This document shows, one piece after another, positions 1 to 5,019 of a stretch of 5,024 nucleotides of DNA. The notes beneath the pieces are model-generated. The model searched no databases and was not told the DNA's origin. It worked only from the letters and a program-made list of their open reading frames with translations. Source of the DNA: an uncultured beta proteobacterium (lineage in GTDB: Bacteria > Pseudomonadota > Gammaproteobacteria > Burkholderiales > Burkholderiaceae_C); NCBI GenBank assembly GCA_903944555.1, contig CAJASG010000159.1, positions 1-5,024 on the forward strand, given 5' to 3'. The translations under genes were made by a program, and so were the position numbers. Within the stretch, counting starts at the first letter, position 1, and each line of letters opens with the position of its first letter.

Positions 1-137
<137 letters not shown>

Positions 138-156
138 GCTACTGTTGCTTGTGATT

Positions 157-182
157 AAAAAGGCGCCTGCGGGCGCCTTTTT
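157..182 (+). terminator. Rho-independent terminator of the GAPDH gene
   Basis: A perfect hairpin lies here: GGCGCC at 162-167, loop TGCG at 168-171, GGCGCC at 172-177. It is flanked by five A (157-161) and five T (178-182), which extend the stem to 11 perfect base pairs. The A-stem-T symmetry means it could also act on the opposite strand, but no minus-strand gene reads into it here. Confidence 0.93.
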
Positions 183-188
183 ACTGCC

Positions 189-211
189 CGCGCAGTTGCG
201 CGCTATTTTTT
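189..211 (+). terminator. Possible second (tandem) terminator behind GAPDH
   Basis: Seven bases after the first terminator there is a compact GC hairpin: CGCGC at 189-193, loop AGTT, GCGCG at 198-202. It is followed by CTA and six T (206-211). It is shorter than the first and its T tract starts four bases after the stem, so it would be a weaker back-up. The TATTTT at 204-209 could instead be part of a promoter -10 element for the following gene, but no convincing -35 box sits at the right distance. Confidence 0.4.
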
Positions 212-234
212 GCGGTGAGTTTTTGAAAGAGTCC

Positions 235-1392
235 ATGCGCATCCCCAAGCGATATGAGCAAATCATCAGGCTGATCCTCTGCGGTTTGGTCTTACTGGCG
301 TCCCCGGTTTTTGCGGCCGACAAGGTGCTGGATGCAAGCTCCATGGCGTCAAAGCCGCTTTCATTGACCGCCCATTTCGCCGTGCTGGAAGACCCCAGTC
401 GCGCCCTTTCGCTGGCCGATGTTCAGCAACCCAACGTGGCTGCACGCTTCACCACGGATCAGGCGCCTGCTACGGCGCTGGGGCTGGGCTTTACCCAATC
501 TGCCTACTGGCTGCGCCTGACGCTGCGCAACACGGCGGACCAGGTGGCTGAACGCATGCTGGAAATTGACACCCCCCGCATCTCCAGCATTGAGGTGCAT
601 TTGCCGATGGCGCAAGGTTCCTACCAATCCGTGCACACTGGCGCTGATGTGCCGTTTGCGACCCGGCCCTATCCGAATCGCAATTTCGTATTTCCTGTCA
701 CTTTGCCTGCGCACTCCGAGCAAGTGATTTATATGCGCATGGAATCTACCGTGGGCTTGCTCATACCGGCCCAACTGTGGACGCCGCAGGCGTTCCATGC
801 CTATGAGCGCAATGACTATCTTGGGCAGGCCTGGTACTTTGGCATGGCGACGGCAATGGTGCTGTTTAACCTGCTGTTGTTTCTTGCGCTGCGCGACAGC
901 ATCTACTTGCTGTATGTCAGTTTCGTGGGCTGCACAGTGGTGACATTGGCCATCAAAAATGGACTGGCGCCAGAATTTTTGTGGCCCGGAACTGCTTTGG
1001 GCTCCAATGTTTCCTATTACATCGGCACATCCATATCGCTGGGTGCCTTTTTGCTCTTCATGCGGCGCATGCTCCGCACCGCAGAGGTCGTGCCACGGCT
1101 CGATGTGTTGGTGCAATGGCTGGTGGGAGCCTACCTGTTGACATTGCTTGGCTACGCCTTGTCGCTACCTACCTTCGCGCGCTACGGGATTGTGCTGAAT
1201 CTGGCCACGACGCTGCTGATTTTTTGCGTAGGCCTGATCTGTGCCTTCAAGCGCCAGCGCAGCGCGTACTTCTTTTTTAGCCGCCTTTGTCATGCTGATG
1301 CTGGGCGGTGCTCTGACGACGCTGAGGGCGATGGGGGTGGTGCCGACCAACGCGTTTACGGTGGATGGCGTTCAACTGGGATCGGCGCTTGA
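235..1392 (+). CDS. 5' fragment: 7TMR-DISM sensor and membrane part of the split cyclase
   Basis: As the sequence stands this frame gives 385 residues ending at the TGA at 1390-1392. Visible parts are: signal peptide with basic start RIPKR, hydrophobic IIRLILCGLVLLA and a likely cut after VFA (residue 27); the extracytoplasmic DISMED2-type domain with the family-like GFTQSAYWLRLTLRN (85-99) and IDTPRISSIEVHLP (111-124); and membrane helices near 199-219, 222-243, 260-277, 290-311 and 315-337. DISMED2 domains are thought to bind small ligands such as carbohydrates; the ligand here cannot be told. After residue 348 the frame is wrong, and the last 37 or so residues (starting at SRLCHADAG) are polar and unlike any membrane helix. 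If translated, this product would be a sensor without an output domain. The 3' fragment overlaps it by about 150 bases in another frame. Confidence 0.6.
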   Translation: MRIPKRYEQIIRLILCGLVLLASPVFAADKVLDASSMASKPLSLTAHFAVLEDPSRALSLADVQQPNVAARFTTDQAPATALGLGFTQSAYWLRLTLRNTADQVAERMLEIDTPRISSIEVHLPMAQGSYQSVHTGADVPFATRPYPNRNFVFPVTLPAHSEQVIYMRMESTVGLLIPAQLWTPQAFHAYERNDYLGQAWYFGMATAMVLFNLLLFLALRDSIYLLYVSFVGCTVVTLAIKNGLAPEFLWPGTALGSNVSYYIGTSISLGAFLLFMRRMLRTAEVVPRLDVLVQWLVGAYLLTLLGYALSLPTFARYGIVLNLATTLLIFCVGLICAFKRQRSAYFFFSRLCHADAGRCSDDAEGDGGGADQRVYGGWRSTGIGA

Positions 1393-2098
1393 AATGCTGT
1401 TGCTGGCCTTTGCACTGGCGGATCGCTTCAATGTGATTCGGCGCGAAAAGGCCCGAGCCCAGTCCGATCTGCTGCAAGTGCAGTTGCGCCTGGTCGACAC
1501 CCTGAAGACCTCTGAACAAGTGCTTGAGCAGCGCGTGGCGCAGCGCACCGACGAACTGCAGGTACTCAACAGCAAGCTCGAAGCCATGAGCATGACGGAT
1601 GGGTTGACTGGCATTGCCAACCGCCGTCGCCTTGATGACGTACTGGCCCAGGAATGGCGACGCGCCCAGCGTTTGGGGCATCCACTGGTGCTGGCCATGC
1701 TGGATGTGGACTGGTTCAAAAAATACAACGACTATTACGGCCACCCTGCTGGCGACGAATGTCTGCGGCAGATTGCCCGCGTGCTGGGTTCCACCATTTG
1801 CCGCACCAGCGATCTGGTTGCCCGTTACGGTGGTGAGGAGTTTGTGTTCATTGCACCGGCGACCGATGCTGCCAGTGCCCAGGGCATGGGGCGCAGGGTC
1901 TGTGAGGCGGTTCAAGCGCTTGGCCTGCCGCACGCCATGTCTGCCTTTGGCTGCGTGACCGTCAGTGTGGGGGTGGCCGTGATGACCCCTGGACCCGGCA
2001 ACTCACCGGAGGCACTTTTGAAAAGTGCGGACGATGCGCTCTACCGCGCCAAAGAGCAGGGCCGTAACCGGGCCGTATTTGCACAAGAGACGCCGTGA
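1241..2098 (+). CDS. 3' fragment: last membrane helices and GGDEF diguanylate cyclase domain
   Basis: The open frame runs from a GTG at 1241 to the TGA at 2096-2098, but genuine homology-like sequence begins only at about 1277 (LAAFVMLMLGG). It contains two membrane helices, a coiled coil rich in Gln, Leu and Glu (REKARAQSDLL to VLNSKLEAM), then the cyclase domain. DGLTGIANRR (nucleotides 1598-1627) is the domain's opening motif. The active-site motif GGEEF is at 1829-1843. RTSD at 1802-1813, exactly five residues before GGEEF, is the canonical RxxD site for feedback inhibition by cyclic di-GMP. The closing SADDALYRAKEQGRNR is also typical. All motifs of an active diguanylate cyclase are therefore intact. 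Whether it is expressed alone is doubtful: no good ribosome binding site is seen at 1241, and ATGs at 1289 or 1295 lie inside a helix. Confidence 0.65.
   Translation: MPSSASAARTSFLAAFVMLMLGGALTTLRAMGVVPTNAFTVDGVQLGSALEMLLLAFALADRFNVIRREKARAQSDLLQVQLRLVDTLKTSEQVLEQRVAQRTDELQVLNSKLEAMSMTDGLTGIANRRRLDDVLAQEWRRAQRLGHPLVLAMLDVDWFKKYNDYYGHPAGDECLRQIARVLGSTICRTSDLVARYGGEEFVFIAPATDAASAQGMGRRVCEAVQALGLPHAMSAFGCVTVSVGVAVMTPGPGNSPEALLKSADDALYRAKEQGRNRAVFAQETP
1273..1278 (+). other. Frameshift point: run of six T
   Basis: The sensor frame reads TTC TTT TTT AGC through this run, and the cyclase frame picks up at TTA GCC GCC from 1277. One T fewer (five) makes a single open frame. Homopolymer runs are common sites of one-base gain in replication and of miscounts in sequencing. 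No stop codon or other recoding signal sits at the slip point, which argues against programmed frameshifting. Confidence 0.8.
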
Positions 2099-2110
2099 CG
2101 CTGCGGCGTC
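2089..2110. terminator. Hairpin shared by two convergent gene ends (possible weak bidirectional terminator)
   Basis: GACGCCG (2089-2095) and CGGCGTC (2104-2110) form a perfect seven-base inverted repeat with an eight-base loop. The cyclase stop (TGA 2096-2098) falls in the loop and the minus-strand ATPase stop (2109-2111) overlaps the right arm. There is no T tract on either side, so it does not meet the usual intrinsic terminator pattern. It may slow polymerase or protect 3' ends, or be chance in GC-rich DNA. Confidence 0.3.
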
Positions 2111-3173
2111 AGCCGATCTGTTCCAGTCGGTCGGCGAGTTGCTCCAGCGCGCGAAGGCCGACGACTTCGGTGTCGAATTCAGCCAACTTGATGATGTTTT
2201 CAAAGCGCGTGTGGGCGCGGGAACGACCGGCGTAGTACGTGCACAAGTCCCGGTGCAAGTTGGCCAAATCGGTAAGGCCTTGCTGTTGCAACTCGGCCTG
2301 CACCGAAGCCACCTGGGGAGACCCTGGTTCAGCCCAGGCTGGCCAGGCGCGGTTCACGATGACTTTCTTGAGGTGGTACCCGGCGTTCTCCAACTCGTCA
2401 TGAAAGGCCTCGCCTTCAATGATCTTGGCCTGGTCAAAGCTGGTGATCAATACGAAGGCGGTGCGGCGATCCAGTAGTAAATGGTGGGCCTTGAGGTTGG
2501 TTTCACGGATGGCGGGTGCGATCGCGTCGATGGCCGAAAAGAAGCTGTTGAAGGTCGCCACGAATTGCGAGCCGGTGAGGACGGTTAAGGTCCCCAGCAG
2601 CATTTTGACGCCCATTTTCCATGCGGTGGACGCGAGTTTGAGCCCGCGGGTGCGCCCCATGAACATGCTGATGATGGCGGAGTCAAAGACGGCGTTGAGT
2701 TTTTCCGGGGCGCGCAGAAAATCCACGGCATGGGCCGCTGGCGGTGTGTCGAGAATCACCAGGTCGTAGCGGCCGCCGTCGGCGGTATCCACCAGCTTGG
2801 ACAAGGAGGTGAACTCCTGGGAGCCCGACAAGGTGGTGGACAGTTGCTGGTAAAGCGCGTTGTTGAACAGCCCGTCTATCGTGGCCTGGTCCGTCGCATG
2901 GCGCCGGATGTAGTCGGCAAAGATGCGGGTCTGGTCGACCATGCTGGCGTGCAGGCTACCTGCATAGTCCTGCCCGGGGACCTGTACTTCGTCGGCGCTC
3001 TGGTCAATGCCCAGCGTGGTGGCCAGCCGCTTGGCTGGGTCAATGGTGAGCACCAGAACACGCTTGCCCATGCGGGCCGCCACCACACCCAGCGCTGCCG
3101 ATAGTGTGGTCTTTCCCACGCCGCCGCTGCCGGTGCACACAATGACGCGGTGGTTTTCGATCAGTTGTTTCAT
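2109..3173 (-). CDS. ArsA/Get3-like P-loop ATPase, catalytic-type subunit
   Basis: This gene encodes 354 residues of the anion-transporting ATPase (ArsA/Get3/TRC40) family. Visible motifs are: P-loop TGSGGVGKTT (14-23) near the N-terminus; switch I LTIDPAKRLATTLG with Asp45-Pro46; switch II LDTPPAAHAVDFL starting at Asp142; and VIVNR (271-275) in the position of the adenine-contact loop. The first lysine of the deviant Walker A motif (GKGGVGKT in most relatives) is Ser16 here, while the ordinary Walker Lys21 is kept. There is no CxxC zinc pair as in eukaryotic Get3 and only two cysteines, so neither a Get3 zinc dimer nor ArsA-type arsenite binding is indicated. A middle segment rich in Met, Phe and Leu (about 165-215) could line a hydrophobic client groove. 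It is translationally coupled to the upstream ATPase by an ATGA overlap, and has its own good ribosome binding site (AAGAGG, plus-strand 3181-3186, seven bases before the ATG). Cytoplasmic; client unknown. Confidence 0.9.
   Translation of the reverse strand: MKQLIENHRVIVCTGSGGVGKTTLSAALGVVAARMGKRVLVLTIDPAKRLATTLGIDQSADEVQVPGQDYAGSLHASMVDQTRIFADYIRRHATDQATIDGLFNNALYQQLSTTLSGSQEFTSLSKLVDTADGGRYDLVILDTPPAAHAVDFLRAPEKLNAVFDSAIISMFMGRTRGLKLASTAWKMGVKMLLGTLTVLTGSQFVATFNSFFSAIDAIAPAIRETNLKAHHLLLDRRTAFVLITSFDQAKIIEGEAFHDELENAGYHLKKVIVNRAWPAWAEPGSPQVASVQAELQQQGLTDLANLHRDLCTYYAGRSRAHTRFENIIKLAEFDTEVVGLRALEQLADRLEQIG
3170..3173 (-). other. ATGA stop/start overlap between the two ATPase genes
   Basis: On the minus strand the ATG of the downstream ATPase (3173-3171) overlaps the TGA of the upstream one (3172-3170). 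This arrangement is typical of translational coupling, and fits the two proteins being made in equal amounts as partners. Confidence 0.9.
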
Positions 3174-4060
3174 GGTGCCGCCTCTTGTGCGGCCTGGGCC
3201 ATCTCAAGGGCGTCCGCGAGTTGCTCTAGCATCGCATCCACATGGAGCGTGGGCACCAAGGGCAGCGGATGCACGACCCGGGCCCCGGTCTGTGCCAAGC
3301 GCTCCATGCTCGCGTGTTGGCGCGTGGCAATGCGCTGCATCTGGTCCAGAAACGGGCCGGCACGGCTAAATGTCTGTGCTGCCGGAAGCTGGTCAATATC
3401 GAGCATGCGGTTGCAGTAAAGCTTGGGTTGCTGGCCCGTCTCCCGGTGAATGTCGACGAACATTTCGCACGCTTCGGAGACCGGCATTTCTTCGGCCAGC
3501 GTGACCATGCGGTACTCACACACCTTGGGGTCGGCCAACAGTTTGGTGATAGCCTGCGTCTGGCGGTGCAAGGGCCCTCCGGCGGCGGTGGACGACAGGC
3601 CACGCGGCGCACGCAGCAAGGTCATGAACTGGCCCGTGGCATAGCCATCCACCACCACTACATCGACGTCGCGCTTGTACCAGGTGTGCAGCATGGGGGC
3701 TGCCAGTTTGCCCAAGATCGCAATTTCGCTCACGCTGGGCGCCGCCCCTGCCAAAGCCTTCATCACCGTGTTGCTCAGGATTTTGTTGGCGGCGGACTTG
3801 AACACCAGGTAGTGGGTGATGTACTCGCGCAGGGCCTCTTCGACATCCCAGCAGGCCACCTGGACGCGGGGGCGCCACCGCACCGCGTCATTGCCAACGG
3901 CAAGGCCCAGAAACGGGCCATAAAAACTGCGGTGACCAAACTCCACCAGCAGCACCGACTGGCCTTGGCGGGCCAACTGCAGTGCCGTGGCTGCTGCCAC
4001 GGAGGACTTGCCGACTCCTCCCTTGCCGGTGACAAACACGATGCGGTGTCCGCCGCTCAT
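3170..4060 (-). CDS. ArsA/Get3-like P-loop ATPase, partner subunit lacking the switch I Asp
   Basis: The product is 296 residues if started at the ATG at 4060 (MSGGHRIVFV). An in-frame ATG at 4081 would add seven residues and overlap the upstream gene; neither has a strong ribosome binding site, and 4060 puts the P-loop at the usual distance from the start. Motifs: deviant Walker A TGKGGVGKSS (11-20) with signature Lys13; Walker B/switch II VVVVDGYATGQFMTLLRAP starting at about 134. Where the sister ATPase has TIDPAK, this one reads VEFGHRSFYG (39-48), so the catalytic Asp-Pro is absent. The switch II Asp138 is kept but the usual Thr/Ala-Pro-Pro is Gly-Tyr-Ala. The segment GGPLHRQTQAITKLLADP (161-178) followed by VTLAEEMPVSEA resembles what I recall of mycobacterial Rv3679. 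I infer a regulatory or lysine-donating half of a heterodimer with the downstream ATPase, with which it shares a four-base ATGA overlap. Confidence 0.87.
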   Translation of the reverse strand: MSGGHRIVFVTGKGGVGKSSVAAATALQLARQGQSVLLVEFGHRSFYGPFLGLAVGNDAVRWRPRVQVACWDVEEALREYITHYLVFKSAANKILSNTVMKALAGAAPSVSEIAILGKLAAPMLHTWYKRDVDVVVVDGYATGQFMTLLRAPRGLSSTAAGGPLHRQTQAITKLLADPKVCEYRMVTLAEEMPVSEACEMFVDIHRETGQQPKLYCNRMLDIDQLPAAQTFSRAGPFLDQMQRIATRQHASMERLAQTGARVVHPLPLVPTLHVDAMLEQLADALEMAQAAQEAAP

Positions 4061-4070
4061 CGCAGGGCGC

Positions 4071-4841
4071 TCAGCGCGCATACTGGTGCTCAAGGTATTC
4101 GATGATGTCGGATGACTCGTACATCTTGGTGCCCGTGTTGGGGTCTTCCAGATAGGGCACCTGGATGCGGCCCAATTGCGCCAGCAACTTTTCACGGCGT
4201 CCCCCAGGGAGCGGCGTGTACGGGCCGGGTTTGACGCGCATCACGGCCGGGCCCATGTCGGCAAACTGCTCTTTGCCAATGTTGTGCAGCACATAGGGCA
4301 GCTCCAATTCGGTCAGCCGCTCGCGCACCAGACGGCTGTAGGGGCTCGACTCAAAGCTCCACAGTTCAAGCGGCTTGCGGGGGTGCTGCGCTGACCGCAC
4401 CTGGGTACCGCGCACGCCACGCGCCGCAGAGGCCAGACTGCCCAGCAGGGCGCCGAATTTGCCGGGGCGGTAAGCGCTGGGCGTTACCCGACCTGCATAG
4501 GTGCGAAAAAGGTAGTCAACAATGTCCGCCGACTCGTACATCGTGGTGTTGGTGTTCGGATCGACCAATAGCGGAAACTGCTGCTTGCCGCCCGCACGTT
4601 GGGCCTGCGCACGAAAGCGTTTGCCACCAGTTGGGCAGGGGTAAATCTGTGCATCCAGGCCGAGCGCTGTCAGCGCCTCGCGTACACGGCGGCAATGTGG
4701 GCAACCCTCCATGTCATAGAGCTTGAGAAGCTGTTCCGGCTGGACCGCCGCCTTAACGATGCTGGTGCCGCGCCACGCTGCCAATGTGGAGGTCGCAACT
4801 GACCCGGCGACACTGATTTGGTGCAAAAGGGGGTTGGGCAT
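4071..4841 (-). CDS. Tandem glutaredoxin / GST N-terminal-like protein
   Basis: This gene encodes 256 residues made of two repeats of a thioredoxin-fold (glutaredoxin/GST-N) domain. Repeat 1 has KLYDMEGCPHCRRVREAL (40-57) with the redox motif CPHC at 47-50, a cis-Pro site at FP (89-90) and DPNTNTTMYESADIVDYL. Repeat 2 has LELWSFESSPYSRLVRERL (158-176) with SPYS (166-169) in place of CPHC, a cis-Pro at 229 and DPNTGTKMYESSDIIEYL. A preceding RGT (24-26 and 144-146) is duplicated too, so the repeat unit is about 110-120 residues. Repeat 1 should be able to do dithiol or glutathione chemistry; repeat 2 cannot form the disulfide and may bind glutathione or protein only. There is no convincing signal peptide, so it is probably cytoplasmic. 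The start ATG at 4841 has GGAAA six bases upstream. The stop lies 10 bases before the next ATPase start, making this the first gene of the operon. Its physiological substrate is unknown. Confidence 0.85.
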   Translation of the reverse strand: MPNPLLHQISVAGSVATSTLAAWRGTSIVKAAVQPEQLLKLYDMEGCPHCRRVREALTALGLDAQIYPCPTGGKRFRAQAQRAGGKQQFPLLVDPNTNTTMYESADIVDYLFRTYAGRVTPSAYRPGKFGALLGSLASAARGVRGTQVRSAQHPRKPLELWSFESSPYSRLVRERLTELELPYVLHNIGKEQFADMGPAVMRVKPGPYTPLPGGRREKLLAQLGRIQVPYLEDPNTGTKMYESSDIIEYLEHQYAR

Positions 4842-4847
4842 GCGGTA

Positions 4848-4852
4848 TTTCC
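4848..4852 (-). promoter_or_regulatory. Ribosome binding site of the tandem glutaredoxin gene
   Basis: On the minus strand GGAAA lies six bases before the ATG at 4841-4839. It supports this start as the beginning of the three-gene operon. Confidence 0.55.
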
Positions 4853-4871
4853 AAAATGACGAAGACAGGAA

Positions 4872-4902
4872 ATGCTAACGCATGCCCTGCACCTGTTAGC
4901 AT
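4872..4902. promoter_or_regulatory. Inverted repeat in front of the minus-strand operon (possible operator or leader hairpin)
   Basis: ATGCTAAC (4872-4879) and GTTAGCAT (4895-4902) are perfect eight-base inverted repeats, with 15 bases between and 23 bp between centres, about two helical turns. They lie 31-61 bases upstream of the operon's first ATG. Two half-sites on the same face of the DNA would suit a dimeric or tetrameric regulator; alternatively the RNA could fold into a hairpin in the leader. There is no T tract, so it is not a terminator. Confidence 0.4.
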
Positions 4903-4920
4903 CCGGGCGCGACACGGGAA

Positions 4921-4947
4921 TTGCCAACGCTCAAAAGGCGCTGGCAA
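4921..4947. promoter_or_regulatory. Imperfect inverted repeat in the divergent intergenic region
   Basis: TTGCCAACGC (4921-4930) and GCGCTGGCAA (4938-4947) pair at nine of ten positions around a seven-base centre, TCAAAAG. On the minus strand the left arm gives TTGGCA, a good match to a -35 box, but only a poor -10 (GATGCT, 18 bases on) follows. The element could be an operator controlling one or both divergent genes. The rest of 4842-5019 shows no gene and no promoter I can name with confidence. Confidence 0.3.
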
Positions 4948-5019
4948 GCCCTTCGCAGTACGACAGCTTCATGGCCTGACATCCGACACTCTGTCAAATA
5001 ACCATCCCAAAAGGAAAAG

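Larger units (their letters stand above)
235..2098 (+). pseudogene. 7TM-sensor diguanylate cyclase, split by a +1-base frameshift
   Basis: Joining the two reading frames gives a 620-residue protein with the standard architecture of a membrane diguanylate cyclase: signal peptide (about 1-27), periplasmic 7TMR-DISMED2-type domain (about 45-180), seven-helix membrane domain (about 199-398), coiled coil (about 400-450) and GGDEF domain (about 452-615). It would make cyclic di-GMP from GTP at the inner membrane in response to a periplasmic ligand. The frame changes inside the T6 run at 1273-1278: removing one T restores continuous reading (SAYFF-LAAF). Only the joined frame gives seven membrane helices; the first frame alone has five and then a hydrophilic tail. 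No other stop or frame change is seen, so the lesion is either recent or a sequencing error. The start ATG at 235 is chosen because it gives a textbook signal peptide; GAAAGAG at 225-231 is a close-set, modest ribosome binding site. Transcription appears separate from GAPDH. Confidence 0.85.

Noticed and set aside
361..1116. Minus-strand open frame of 251 codons opposite the sensor domain
   Set aside because: The composition is typical of an antisense shadow, with no domain or ribosome binding site, while the plus strand has an obvious signal peptide and membrane helices.
1270..1285. Programmed ribosomal frameshifting at the T6 run
   Set aside because: A +1 shift is needed, but there is no in-frame stop at the slip site, no upstream Shine-Dalgarno-like stimulator and no clear downstream structure. 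A run of six T is also short for transcriptional slippage. Mutation or sequencing error is simpler.
2025..2477. Plus-strand open frame crossing the convergent junction
   Set aside because: It begins out of frame inside the GGDEF domain and runs antisense through the ATPase gene; no recognisable protein features.
2109..4060. Arsenite efflux ATPase (arsA) of an ars operon
   Set aside because: The family fold matches, but the proteins are separate single-domain chains with few cysteines, and no arsB, arsC, arsD or arsR is nearby, so the symbol arsA was not assigned.
3242..4105. Long + strand open frame (287 codons) opposite the partner ATPase
   Set aside because: It lies wholly antisense to the ATPase gene, is rich in His, Gln, Arg and Gly as expected from a GC-rich shadow frame, and has no recognisable motif. 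The ATPase frame carries clear P-loop and Walker B motifs.
4753..4947. Minus-strand open frames extending upstream of the tandem glutaredoxin start
   Set aside because: They are in different frames from the glutaredoxin gene, show no domain and cross the inverted repeats. The 4841 start with GGAAA explains the region better.
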